From Anaerolineales bacterium (GTDB taxonomy: Bacteria > Chloroflexota > Anaerolineae > Anaerolineales > Villigracilaceae), in NCBI GenBank assembly GCA_019187665.1, contig JABARH010000028.1:1-64000 (forward strand): a stretch of DNA of 64,000 bases. The letters are read 5' to 3'. Positions 25,625 to 33,910 of the stretch are shown one piece after another. Each line of letters begins with the position of its first letter. The first letter of the stretch is position 1. A program made the translations under genes and the position numbers. The notes under the pieces are model-generated. The model made no database searches. It was not told the origin of the DNA and saw nothing but the letters and a program-made list of their open reading frames with translations.

Positions 25625-26758
25625 ATGTCGTCTCCTGAGGCGATGATTGATATGCACGGAGTCGTCAAGCGATTCAAAAACGCGGCGGGCGAATTCACCG
25701 TGCTCAAAGGCGTTGACCTGACCATCAATCGCGGCGAGTTCGTTTCGATCGTTGGAAAATCGGGGAGCGGAAAATCCACACTGCTCAACATGATCACAGG
25801 CATTGACCATCCGACGGATGGCAAAGTGGTGATCGGCGGCACGGACATTTACACGGGCGTGAGTGAAAGCCAACGCTCGAAATGGCGCGGACGCAATTTG
25901 GGAATCGTGTTTCAGTTTTTTCAATTGCTTCCGATGCTCACGTTGCTCGAAAACGCGATGTTGCCGATGGATTATGCCGACATGTACGACTTCGATGAAC
26001 GACCTGCGCGCGCGATGGACATGTTGAAGTTGGTCGGGCTGGAAGAGTTTGCAAATAAATTGCCCATGCTGGTTTCAACGGGACAACAACAACTCGCCGC
26101 CATCGCGCGCGCGTTGGCATGTGACCCGCCGTTGTTGGTCGCAGATGAACCGACGGGCAACCTCGATACTAAATCCGCAAACATCATCATTGACTTGTTC
26201 GAAGAGTTGGCGCGGCGCGGCAAGACGGTGTTGATGGTGACGCACGATCCGTCGCTCACGTCGCGCACCACGCGCAACATCATCATCGCGGACGGCGAAC
26301 TCATCAACGAGACGATTGCTAAATCCATGCCATGGTTGAGACATCGTCACATGATGGAATTCACCAAACTCGCCGAAGAGCGGACGTATCAGCCGAAAGC
26401 CACGATCATCTCACGCGAGGAGCATATCGAAAATTTCTTTATGATCCGCAAAGGCGAAGTGGAAGTGGTGTTGCATGACCGCAAGAACGGAGAGAACATC
26501 ATCTCCCGTTTGAAGCCTGGCGAATTTTTCGGCGAGATCGAACTCTTGCGCGGCGGCAAAGCCATCGCGAACGTCCGCGCGGGCGCAAGCGAACCCGTTG
26601 AAGTGTTGACGATCAAGCGCGAGGATTTCAAGCGCGTGATGGATGTCTCGCCGAAAACTGCCGACGCGGTCGGCAAGATCGTGCAGGAGCGCCTCGAAGT
26701 CCATCGCGCCGCAGACAGTCGCAAAGGCGGGCTGTTCTCGTTGTTTGGAAGGAAGTAG
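25625..26758 (+). CDS. ABC ATPase fused to a cyclic-nucleotide-binding domain
   Basis: 377 aa from the ATG at 25625; starts at 25643 (preceded by GAGG) or a TTG at 25562 are possible. Residues 8-235 are a MacB-type ATPase with Walker A GKSGSGKST, Walker B LLVADEPTGNLDT and a switch His. The signature, however, reads STGQQQLAAIARAL instead of SGGQ. Residues 245-365 form a cNMP-binding (CAP_ED) domain: FFMIRKGEVEVVL, RLKPGEFFGEIELL and the phosphate cassette region GGKAIANVRA. The usual Arg of the cassette (GExALL...RxA) is partly altered. The domain could sense cAMP, c-di-AMP or another ligand and control transport. Confidence 0.88.
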   Translation: MSSPEAMIDMHGVVKRFKNAAGEFTVLKGVDLTINRGEFVSIVGKSGSGKSTLLNMITGIDHPTDGKVVIGGTDIYTGVSESQRSKWRGRNLGIVFQFFQLLPMLTLLENAMLPMDYADMYDFDERPARAMDMLKLVGLEEFANKLPMLVSTGQQQLAAIARALACDPPLLVADEPTGNLDTKSANIIIDLFEELARRGKTVLMVTHDPSLTSRTTRNIIIADGELINETIAKSMPWLRHRHMMEFTKLAEERTYQPKATIISREEHIENFFMIRKGEVEVVLHDRKNGENIISRLKPGEFFGEIELLRGGKAIANVRAGASEPVEVLTIKREDFKRVMDVSPKTADAVGKIVQERLEVHRAADSRKGGLFSLFGRK

Positions 26759-26765
26759 AAATGAG

Positions 26766-26933
26766 GGTGGTCGAGTAGTCCCGCGTGCTGAGCGGAGCGA
26801 TAGCGAAGTCGAAGCATCGCGGGACGTATCGAGACCACAAGTACGCGAACAAACTTTTGTAACAAAAAATATTCTACGGCGTGGTGGTCTCGATACGCCC
26901 TTCGCAACAATCGCTCAGGGCTACTCGACCACC
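26766..26933. repeat. Palindromic element inside the exporter operon
   Basis: GGTGGTCGAGTAG (26766-26778) and CTACTCGACCACC (26921-26933) are perfect inverted ends. CGTATCGAGACCAC and GTGGTCTCGATACG form inner arms. It is the same family as the inner element at 22433-22540, but 60 bp longer. It separates the second ATPase from the permease. Confidence 0.8.
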
Positions 26934-26940
26934 GTACGTC

Positions 26941-26990
26941 TGAAATCGTAAATCTGAAATCGTAAATCTGAAATCGTAAATCGTAAATCA
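26941..26990. repeat. 14-bp tandem repeat
   Basis: TGAAATCGTAAATC occurs three times in a row, followed by a partial copy. It ends 8 bases before the start codon of the permease, so no Shine-Dalgarno sequence exists there. Confidence 0.85.
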
Positions 26991-26998
26991 AAAATCAC

Positions 26999-29431
26999 AT
27001 GAAACCTCGTTGGCGAAAAGTTCTGCACGACCTCATAGATAACAAAGCCCGCACACTGCTGGTGGTATTTTCCATTGCGGTGGGCGTGTTTTCGATTGGC
27101 GTGATCGCAGGCGCGTACCAGATCATCTCGCAGGATATGGGCGTGTCGTATGCGGCGAACGTGCCAGCCAACATCGAACTGCGGATGACGAACTTCGATG
27201 AAGACGTTCTCGATTCCATTCTCAACCAGCCGAACGTGAAAGATGCCGAAGCGCGGCGCGTGTTCAACATGCGCGTGCGCGTGCCAGGCACCGAGAAATG
27301 GGTCACGCTCGATATGAACTCATTCGAGAGTTTCGAAGAAAACAGCATTAACTTGTTGACCCCGCTCGAAGGCGCTTCGGTTCCAGCAAAGCGCGAAGTA
27401 CTGCTCGAACAAAAAGCGTTGACTAATCTCGATGTGAACGTGGGCGACCTGCTCGAGTTTCAACTCCCCGACGGTTCGATAAAAACTTTGCCAGTGACTG
27501 GAATTGTGCAAGACACCGCCTCCGCCGCAGGGGACTTCCTCGCCTCGCCGTTCGGATACGTTACCATGGACACGCTTCCATACCTCGGTCAGCCTGAGTC
27601 GTTCAACCGAGCCTTGGTCACGGTGACGGGCGACGGCGACGACATTGCCTACGTCCGCGAGGTGGGCGCGGCGTTGAAGGAGAAGCTCGAAAACAACGGA
27701 CAACTTGTCGTCCGTTCGCGGTTCTCCGAATCGCACAAACATCCGCTGGCAGATACGATCAACGCGGTGCTTGGCATCCTGCTGGCGTTGGGAATTTTGA
27801 TCGTGTTCCTCTCCAGTTCGTTGATCGCCAACACGTTGAGCGCGTTGTTGAACCAACACTTGCGGCACATCGGCGTGATCAAACTCGTAGGCGGACAGCG
27901 CAATCAAGTCTTCGTGATGTACATTACGCTCATCATGGCGTTCGGAGTCATCGCGTTGCTGATCGCGGTCCCGTTCGGCGGCGCGGGCGCGTATGGTCTG
28001 GCGGAATTCATTGCCAACGAACTGAATTTCAATTTGCTCGGTTATCGCATCGTGCCGTTGGCGTTCCTGATTCAAATTCTCGTCGGCTTGTTTGTTCCGC
28101 TCATTGCGGGGCTCGCGCCTGTGGTCAACGGCTCGCGCATCACGGTGTTACGCGCTCTCAGCGGCGGATTGGCTGACGACGAGGGACCAGCCCGAAGCGG
28201 CGAAGAGAAGCGTCTGCCGTGGTTCGATTGGATCCAAGTCAAGGTGACGCGCATCCTCGCGGCGCGCGGAATCCACATCCCGCGTCCGTTCGTCATTTCA
28301 CTGCGCAACACATTCCGCAGAAAGAGTCGGCTCGCGCTGACGTTGTTCACGCTGACGATGGGCGGCGCGATCTTTATCGCGGTGTTCAACGTGCGCGTCA
28401 GTTTGCACGATTACATCGGGCAGATCGGAAAATACTTTGCCGCCGATGTTTCGCTGGATTTCGATGAGCCGTATCGTTTGCGCGAGATCGAGCAAGCGGC
28501 GATGAAAGTGGATGGCGTGGAGCGCGTCGAGGGTTGGCAGTTCGTGAGCGGTGAACTGCTCGACGCGAATGGGGACGTGATGGAGAATCTCAACATGTTC
28601 GGTCCGCCCGCAGACAGCGGACTCGTCCAGCCGAATCTTTTGGATGGGCGTTGGATCCGCGCGGACGATGTGAAGAAACTTGCCATCAGCGAAAGCGCGC
28701 GTAAATATTTTCCGAATCTCAATGTCGGCGATCAGGTGCATCTCAAGATCGAAGGGCGCGAAGAACTGTGGGAAGTGATCGGCATTTTTCAATTTATGGA
28801 TCGCGAGGGCGTGCTGGCGTACGCGCCGTACGAATATGTTTCGCAGATGAACGATCTTGCGAACCGCTCGTATTCATTCAGGCTCGAAACGGAAGAACAC
28901 AGCCGCGCCTACCAGGACGCCAAAGCCGAAGAGTTGGATAAATTCTTCCGCGATCAAGGTTTCAAAGTCCGCGTGGCAGAGTCGGGGCGCGCGTCGTTGG
29001 ATACGGCGGTCGAAAGCCTCGACACGTTGGTCGTGTTCCTGCTCATCATGGCGATCCTCACTGCCATCGTCGGCTCGATGGGACTCACTGGCACGATGGG
29101 CATGAACGTCCTCGAACGCACGCGCGAGATCGGCATCATGCGCGCCATCGGCGCAGACGACCGCGCCGTGATGCGCACGGTCATTGCGGAGGGCATTGTG
29201 ATCGGCATGATGTCGTTTGCGCTGGCGGTGATCCTTTCCATCCCATTTTCGTATTTGCTTTCAACCATCGTCAGCCTCGCCATCTTTCAATCGGCAATTG
29301 ATGTGGTCTTCACCTATCAAGGATACGTCATCTGGCTCGCGCTGGTGTTAGCGCTCTCGACCCTCGCGAGCGTCATCCCTGCCCGCAACGCGGCGCGGCT
29401 GACGATCCGTGAGGTGTTGGCGTATGAATGA
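26999..29431 (+). CDS. FtsX-like ABC permease with two FtsX domains
   Basis: 810 aa. A first membrane helix at residues 18-40 is followed by an extracytoplasmic MacB_PCD-like region (45-230). Then comes an FtsX domain with three helices (about 250-385), a second helix plus extracytoplasmic region (430-670), and a C-terminal FtsX domain (685-805) with LERTREIGIMRAIGADDRAV, the typical coupling segment. The duplicated architecture means one chain could make the whole membrane part. It pairs with the two upstream ATPases and the downstream adaptor. Confidence 0.92.
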   Translation: MKPRWRKVLHDLIDNKARTLLVVFSIAVGVFSIGVIAGAYQIISQDMGVSYAANVPANIELRMTNFDEDVLDSILNQPNVKDAEARRVFNMRVRVPGTEKWVTLDMNSFESFEENSINLLTPLEGASVPAKREVLLEQKALTNLDVNVGDLLEFQLPDGSIKTLPVTGIVQDTASAAGDFLASPFGYVTMDTLPYLGQPESFNRALVTVTGDGDDIAYVREVGAALKEKLENNGQLVVRSRFSESHKHPLADTINAVLGILLALGILIVFLSSSLIANTLSALLNQHLRHIGVIKLVGGQRNQVFVMYITLIMAFGVIALLIAVPFGGAGAYGLAEFIANELNFNLLGYRIVPLAFLIQILVGLFVPLIAGLAPVVNGSRITVLRALSGGLADDEGPARSGEEKRLPWFDWIQVKVTRILAARGIHIPRPFVISLRNTFRRKSRLALTLFTLTMGGAIFIAVFNVRVSLHDYIGQIGKYFAADVSLDFDEPYRLREIEQAAMKVDGVERVEGWQFVSGELLDANGDVMENLNMFGPPADSGLVQPNLLDGRWIRADDVKKLAISESARKYFPNLNVGDQVHLKIEGREELWEVIGIFQFMDREGVLAYAPYEYVSQMNDLANRSYSFRLETEEHSRAYQDAKAEELDKFFRDQGFKVRVAESGRASLDTAVESLDTLVVFLLIMAILTAIVGSMGLTGTMGMNVLERTREIGIMRAIGADDRAVMRTVIAEGIVIGMMSFALAVILSIPFSYLLSTIVSLAIFQSAIDVVFTYQGYVIWLALVLALSTLASVIPARNAARLTIREVLAYE

Positions 29432-29432
29432 G

Positions 29433-29528
29433 GTAAACACGTAAATACGTAAACACGTAAACATGTAAACATGGAAACACGTATCCCTTGTGAACCTGTG
29501 TACTTGTCTACTTGTCTACTTGTGTACT
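29433..29528. repeat. Octanucleotide tandem-repeat array, permease-adaptor spacer
   Basis: Units GTAAACAC, GTAAATAC, GTAAACAT and GGAAACAC are followed by GTGAACCT, GTGTACTT and GTCTACTT. The arms are partly complementary, as at 5979-6046. The array fills the gap and ends 20 bases before the adaptor start, leaving room for its AAAGGAAGG ribosome site. Confidence 0.85.
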
Positions 29529-29547
29529 AACACAAAGGAAGGTAACC

Positions 29548-30714
29548 ATGAAAAATATAAAAAAGAACACGATTATGCTCACTTTGATCATTGCGCTGAT
29601 CCTGACCGCCTGCGCGAATCAGACGACGGGGACGCCTGCTCCTGCTTCGGAGACCGTCGCGGCGTCTGAGGGCGTGATCGCCGAAGGGCGGCTCGAACCC
29701 GTCCACGCGGCGAACCTGACGTTTCGAGCAGTTGGCATCGTGGAATCGGTCAACGTGAAGATCGGCGATTCGGTGAAAAGAGGCGACGAGTTGGCGCGAC
29801 TCTCGAACGCCAGTGTCGCGGAAGCGCAATTCCGCGCCGCGAATCTCGAGCTGGTCGGCGCGCAACAAGCATTGGATGCGTTGAACCGTAACGGCTCCGC
29901 AAATCTCGCCGCCACATGGACAGCATACATGAACGCGCAGGAAGTCCGCGAAACAGCCGAGCGCGAGTGGGAAGTTTTGAATGTTGATTCCATCGAAGAC
30001 CGCATCGAAGACGCGAAAGCCGACGTGGAAGACCGCGACGCCGACCTGCAAGACGCGAAAGATGAATTCGATAAATACAAAGATTTGGACAAAGACAATT
30101 CCAAACGCGTGACTGCCGAAGACGCGCTCGAAACCGCGCAGGAAGATTACAACGAAGCGATTCGGAATCTGGATGAGATCACGCGCGAGCGCGATACCGT
30201 CCGCGCCGCGTTGGATGCCGCGCTTGCAACCGAAGCCGAAGCGAAATATCAATACGAAACTTCCGCCAGCGGAGTTAACGAAGATCAACTTGCCTTGGCA
30301 ACGGCTCGTTTGGAGAATGCGCAGGCGCAAGTGTCAGCGGCGCAAGCGAATCTTTCCAATTACGTTCTCACCGCGCCGTTCGATGGAGTCGTCGCTGAGG
30401 TGGCAGTCAAAGCGGGCGAGCAGGTTTCCCCTGAGACTCGAATCGTGAGCGTGGCGGATACGTCCGCGTGGGTGATCGAAACGACCGACGTGACCGAACT
30501 CGAAGTGGTGAAATTATCCGTTGGGCAAAATGTCACATTCACAGCCGACGCGTTGCCTGATGTCACGATGAACGGTGTTGTCACCGCGATTAGCGGTTCG
30601 TCCGTGTTGCAAGGCGGTGACGTGATCTACACTGTGAGAATCGCGGCGCATGATGTTGATCCGCGCCTGAAGTGGGGGATGACGGTTGAAGTGACATTCG
30701 AACCTGTGGAATAA
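29548..30714 (+). CDS. HlyD/MacA-type membrane-fusion lipoprotein
   Basis: 388 aa from the ATG at 29548, which follows AAAGGAAGG. The N-terminus is a lipoprotein signal with lipobox LTAC near residue 20. A biotinyl-lipoyl half-motif (ANLTFRAVGIVESVNVKIGDSVKRGD) lies at 50-80. An unusually acidic coiled coil with many Asp-Ala and Glu-Asp repeats spans about 95-260. The second half-motif LTAPFDGVVAEVAVKAGEQV and a beta-barrel domain follow. In Gram-negatives such adaptors reach an outer membrane channel; in a Chloroflexota cell it would stand on the outer face of the membrane. Confidence 0.88.
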   Translation: MKNIKKNTIMLTLIIALILTACANQTTGTPAPASETVAASEGVIAEGRLEPVHAANLTFRAVGIVESVNVKIGDSVKRGDELARLSNASVAEAQFRAANLELVGAQQALDALNRNGSANLAATWTAYMNAQEVRETAEREWEVLNVDSIEDRIEDAKADVEDRDADLQDAKDEFDKYKDLDKDNSKRVTAEDALETAQEDYNEAIRNLDEITRERDTVRAALDAALATEAEAKYQYETSASGVNEDQLALATARLENAQAQVSAAQANLSNYVLTAPFDGVVAEVAVKAGEQVSPETRIVSVADTSAWVIETTDVTELEVVKLSVGQNVTFTADALPDVTMNGVVTAISGSSVLQGGDVIYTVRIAAHDVDPRLKWGMTVEVTFEPVE

Positions 30715-30723
30715 AATTTTTGA

Positions 30724-30795
30724 TATGGCGGCAGTTGCACTGCCGCCATACTTGTTGCGCAATTCGCAATCTTGACGCAGTGCAACTGCGTCAAG
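30724..30795. terminator. Two perfect hairpins after the exporter operon
   Basis: TATGGCGGCAG-TTGCA-CTGCCGCCATA (30724-30750, 11-bp stem) and CTTGACGCAG-TGCAA-CTGCGTCAAG (30771-30795, 10-bp stem). The loop regions GCAGTTGCACTGC and GCAGTGCAACTGC are near reverse complements, so the two hairpins could also pair with each other. No T run follows, so this may be a REP-like pair as well as an end of transcription. A third hairpin, GACAGAC-ACATAG-GTCTGTC, lies at 30823-30842. Confidence 0.55.
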
Positions 30796-30854
30796 AACCC
30801 GAGATGTTTTGAATTTTGCAGAGACAGACACATAGGTCTGTCCCTACTTTTATT

Positions 30855-30863
30855 TGCTATAAT
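30855..30863 (+). promoter_or_regulatory. Extended -10 promoter for leaderless ruvB mRNA
   Basis: TGCTATAAT (extended -10, TGN plus TATAAT at 30858-30863) is followed by 6 nt and the ATG at 30870. No Shine-Dalgarno sequence or good -35 is present. Confidence 0.6.
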
Positions 30864-30869
30864 CGCTTC

Positions 30870-31889
30870 ATGCCCAAACAAAAACAACTCGATCCCGAAT
30901 CGAAACCCGACGACCGCGTGGACAACGCGCTTCGTCCGCAACAACTTGCCGACCTCATCGGTCAGGATCAAGTGAAAGAGAATCTTTCGATCCTCATTGA
31001 TGCGGCGAAACATCGCGGCGAGGCGTTGGATCATGTTTTGTTTTACGGTCCGCCTGGGTTGGGCAAGACCACGCTCGCGCATGTGCTGGGCAACGAGATG
31101 GGTGTCAACGTCAAGGTCACGGCGGGTCCTGCCATCGAACGCGCGGGCGATCTCGCCGCCATCCTCACCAACCTGCGCGCGGGCGATGTCATTTTCATTG
31201 ATGAAATCCATCGCCTCGGACGCGCGGTTGAGGAAGTGCTTTATCCCGCGATGGAAGATTTCTCGTTGGACATCGTCATCGGGAAGGGACCCTCGGCTCG
31301 TTCTCTGCGCCTCAAACTGCCTCGCTTTACTGTGGTCGGCGCGACAACCCGACTGGCGCTCGTCACCGCGCCGTTGCGCGCGAGATTCGGCGCGGTCTAT
31401 CGTTTGGATTATTACGACATCGAAGCCATGCGTCAGATTGTCGCGCGCGCCGCAGGGATGCTCAAAGTCTCCGCTGACGAATCAGGCATAAGGGAAGTTG
31501 CGAAGCGGGCGCGTGGGACTCCGCGTATCGCGTTGCGACTCCTGCGCCGCGTCCGCGATTTCGCCCAAGTCCGCGCGGATGGGACGATCACGCAATCCGT
31601 CGCGAAAGAAGCGTTGGACTTGTTGCAAGTGGATCCGCTCGGGCTCGACGATGTGGACCGCCGCGTCTTGCGGACGATCATCGAAAAATACAACGGCGGA
31701 CCCGTCGGCTTGAACACCATCGCCGCGTCCATTAGCGAAGAGCAGGATACGATCATGGACGTGGTCGAGCCGTATCTTCTGCAACTCGGATTTTTGGACC
31801 GCACCCCGCAGGGACGCGTCGCGACAAAGTCCGCGTATGAGCATTTGGGGTTGGATTACGTGGAAGAGGGTCAGCCGAGGTTGTTGTAA
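30870..31889 (+). CDS. ruvB: Holliday junction DNA helicase RuvB
   Basis: 339 aa from the ATG at 30870; the frame is open to 30816 only because of a TTG in the repeat region. Walker [12 protein letters not shown], Walker [10 protein letters not shown], sensor 1 [19 protein letters not shown], and the C-terminal winged-helix segment [25 protein letters not shown] are all typical. RuvB is the hexameric motor that moves Holliday junctions together with RuvA. The next conserved genes are DUF2905 and queA, an association seen often in this phylum, but here a toxin-antitoxin pair lies in between. Confidence 0.97.
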   Translation: MPKQKQLDPESKPDDRVDNALRPQQLADLIGQDQVKENLSILIDAAKHRGEALDHVLFYGPPGLGKTTLAHVLGNEMGVNVKVTAGPAIERAGDLAAILTNLRAGDVIFIDEIHRLGRAVEEVLYPAMEDFSLDIVIGKGPSARSLRLKLPRFTVVGATTRLALVTAPLRARFGAVYRLDYYDIEAMRQIVARAAGMLKVSADESGIREVAKRARGTPRIALRLLRRVRDFAQVRADGTITQSVAKEALDLLQVDPLGLDDVDRRVLRTIIEKYNGGPVGLNTIAASISEEQDTIMDVVEPYLLQLGFLDRTPQGRVATKSAYEHLGLDYVEEGQPRLL

Positions 31890-31895
31890 TTCGTA

Positions 31896-31926
31896 GGGGC
31901 GGGGTTTTCCCGCCCAGTTGTATAAT
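31896..31926 (+). promoter_or_regulatory. Hairpin and -10 box between ruvB and the antitoxin gene
   Basis: GGGCGGGGTTTTCCCGCCC can form a 7-bp GC stem that would end ruvB transcription. TATAAT at 31921-31926 lies directly after it, 21 bases before the antitoxin ATG (31948), which has CGGAGG. The terminator arm thus overlaps the promoter spacer. Confidence 0.5.
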
Positions 31927-31947
31927 GGCGTTGTATCGGAGGTTCGC

Positions 31948-32223
31948 ATGGTCGTTACGAAGATCACTCAAAAATATACGTTGAGCATTCCCGATGAATA
32001 TCGTAAAGCGTTACCTGCGGGACAGGAGGTGGCGATCACGATTGATAAATTGGGACGCATGGTCGTCACTCCCATCGAGAAGATTCGCGAAGCGCTGGCG
32101 GAAAGTTTTGGGATGTGGGCAGACCGCACCGATATTTCTGCTGACTCGCTGCGGTATGTGCGTGAAATTCGCAAAGGATATCGTTTAGATTCGACGCGGA
32201 CCGACTCGGATGAAACTGATTGA
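31948..32223 (+). CDS. AbrB/SpoVT-type antitoxin (VapB-like)
   Basis: 91 aa from the ATG at 31948, preceded by CGGAGG. The N-terminal 45 residues (VTKITQKYTLSIPDEYRKAL, then VAITIDKLGRMVVTPI) are a swapped-hairpin AbrB DNA-binding domain. The C-terminal tail of about 45 aa would bind the toxin. It overlaps the PIN-domain gene by 14 bp, the normal order for VapBC modules, which control themselves by binding their own promoter. Confidence 0.85.
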   Translation: MVVTKITQKYTLSIPDEYRKALPAGQEVAITIDKLGRMVVTPIEKIREALAESFGMWADRTDISADSLRYVREIRKGYRLDSTRTDSDETD

Positions 32224-32599
32224 TACCGATATTGCCATTGACCACTTTCATGGTCATCGTCAGACGTTCGAGTATTTCACCCAAACATTGGCTGACGGTG
32301 AAATTTTAGCCATGTCGGTGGTGAGCCTAACAGAAATCTTAGCGGGGATGCGCCCTGGCGAACAAGAGCGAACCGAGAAATTATTTAACCTGTTTCTCGT
32401 TATTGATGTGGACGAAGCAATTGCTCGTAAAGCGGGAGAGTACTTAAATCAACACAGAGCTGTGCGCAAGATGGAATTGGCAGATGCCCTGATCGCGGCA
32501 ACCGCATTTGTTACAGGCGCTGAGGTGGTGACAAGAAATGTGAAGCATTATCCAATGGGTGACGTGCAGATCGCATCGCCGTATGAACGTGGAAATTGA
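32210..32599 (+). CDS. PIN-domain ribonuclease toxin (VapC-like)
   Basis: 129 aa. The acidic residues of the PIN active site are present: Asp in KLIDTDIAID (residue 5), Glu in SLTEILAG (near 42), and Asp in ELADALIAATAF (near 95). VapC toxins cut tRNA or rRNA and are held inactive by the partner antitoxin. The gene overlaps its antitoxin at the 5' end and DUF2905 at the 3' end by 17 bp, suggesting that the module has become part of the ruvB-queA transcript. Confidence 0.88.
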   Translation: MKLIDTDIAIDHFHGHRQTFEYFTQTLADGEILAMSVVSLTEILAGMRPGEQERTEKLFNLFLVIDVDEAIARKAGEYLNQHRAVRKMELADALIAATAFVTGAEVVTRNVKHYPMGDVQIASPYERGN

Positions 32600-32831
32600 G
32601 ACTGTGGAATCCCTCGCCCGCTACTTGATGCTCGGCGGAATTGTCCTCTTCCTCATCGGCGGAGGCGCCTACCTCGCTGCGAAATTCGGCTTGCCGCTGG
32701 GACGGTTGCCGGGTGACATCCGCATCGAGGGTGAGAATGGCTCGTTCTATTTTCCGATTGCGACTTCGATCTTGGTTTCGGTGGTTTTGACAATAATTCT
32801 CAATCTCATCTCTCGCTTCATACAAAAATAA
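32583..32831 (+). CDS. DUF2905 small membrane protein
   Basis: 82 aa. Two hydrophobic helices (about residues 12-32 and 58-78) flank the conserved LGRLPGDIRIEGENGSFYFP segment that defines the family. Its function is unknown. It often lies near ruvB and queA. The start at 32583 overlaps the end of the PIN toxin gene. Confidence 0.88.
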   Translation: MNVEIETVESLARYLMLGGIVLFLIGGGAYLAAKFGLPLGRLPGDIRIEGENGSFYFPIATSILVSVVLTIILNLISRFIQK

Positions 32832-32833
32832 TT

Positions 32834-33910
32834 TTGAAAACCTCTGACTTCGACTACAACCTCCCCGAATCCTCCATCGCGCAGACGCCTGCCGAGCCGC
32901 GCGATTCGTCGCGCCTATTGGTGTTGCATCGCGGCAATGGGAAACTTGAGCATCGCATCTTCCGCGATGTGACAGATTATCTCAACGCGGGGGATCTGCT
33001 GGTGTTGAATCAAACGCGCGTCATCCCTGCAAGGATCTTCGCGCGGAAGGAAACTGGCGGACGAGTTGAACTCTTGTTATTGCGCCGCCGCGACCTGTTG
33101 CGTTGGGAGGCGCTGGTCGGCGGAAAGGGTCTGCGCGTAGGCAGTAAGGTCTGGGTGGAGGGTGGACCCGAGGCAACCATTTTGGAATTTCTGGACGGCG
33201 CGGAACGCCTGCTTTTATTTTCTGAACCGATTGAACCCTATTTTCCCAAAGTGGGACATGTCCCTCTGCCGCCGTACATCCATGAAAAACTCAGCGACCC
33301 GGAGCGCTATCAAACGGTCTATGCCAAAGAGCCCGGTTCCGCCGCCGCACCTACCGCCGGACTGCATTTCACGCCGCGTTTGTTGGAGGAGTTGCAAGGC
33401 AGAGGCGTGCGGCTTGCGTATGTCACATTGCATGTGGGTCTCGACACCTTCGCCCCCGTAACCGAGGAGAATCCTGCACAACATAAAATTCATACTGAGT
33501 GGTGCGAGCTGCCTCAAGAAACCGCAGATGCAATTAATCAAACGCGCGAAGTGGGAGGCAGAGTCATTGCTGTTGGAACAACATCTGTGCGGACGCTTGA
33601 AACGGCGGGACAACATTCGAAATTGCATCATCCGAATATCGAATCCCGAATATCGAATTCCGAATATCGAATATCGAATTCCGAATATCGAATATCGCCT
33701 TTCATCGGTCCCACCTCCATTTACATCCTGCCTGGCTATCAATTCAAACTCGTGGACGCGATGATCACCAACTTTCACCTGCCCAAGTCCACGCTGTTGA
33801 TGCTGGTCAGCGCGTTCGCGGGGCGGGAGAAGATTCTCGAAACCTATCAGGCAGCCATTCGCGCAGGGTATCGCTTTTATTCGTTTGGCGACGCGATGCT
33901 TATTCTGTAG
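32834..33910 (+). CDS. queA: S-adenosylmethionine:tRNA ribosyltransferase-isomerase
   Basis: 358 aa, beginning at a TTG at 32834, 3 bp after DUF2905; no nearby ATG fits. The family motifs FDYNLPESSIAQTPAEPRDS, LVLNQTRVIPARI, GSAAAPTAGLHFT, VTLHVGLDTFAPV and TNFHLPKSTLLMLVSAFAG are all there. QueA adds the cyclopentene precursor ring in queuosine synthesis. Unusual: after VGTTSVRTLETA, where homologues have a short variable loop, about 22 residues of a repeated Ile-Ser-Asn-Ser-Glu-Tyr-Arg peptide are encoded by a tandem repeat (33632-33697). The frame is kept, so the protein may tolerate it. It overlaps the convergent patatin gene by 11 bp. Confidence 0.95.
   Translation: MKTSDFDYNLPESSIAQTPAEPRDSSRLLVLHRGNGKLEHRIFRDVTDYLNAGDLLVLNQTRVIPARIFARKETGGRVELLLLRRRDLLRWEALVGGKGLRVGSKVWVEGGPEATILEFLDGAERLLLFSEPIEPYFPKVGHVPLPPYIHEKLSDPERYQTVYAKEPGSAAAPTAGLHFTPRLLEELQGRGVRLAYVTLHVGLDTFAPVTEENPAQHKIHTEWCELPQETADAINQTREVGGRVIAVGTTSVRTLETAGQHSKLHHPNIESRISNSEYRISNSEYRISPFIGPTSIYILPGYQFKLVDAMITNFHLPKSTLLMLVSAFAGREKILETYQAAIRAGYRFYSFGDAMLIL
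33632..33697 (+). repeat. In-frame tandem repeat inside queA
   Basis: Units CCGAATATCGAATC, CCGAATATCGAATT and variants with an extra ATATCGAAT follow each other for 66 bp, a multiple of three. They encode PNIESR then ISNSEYR repeated. Similar TTCGATAT units stand upstream of the aminotransferase gene at 1547-1566. Confidence 0.9.
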
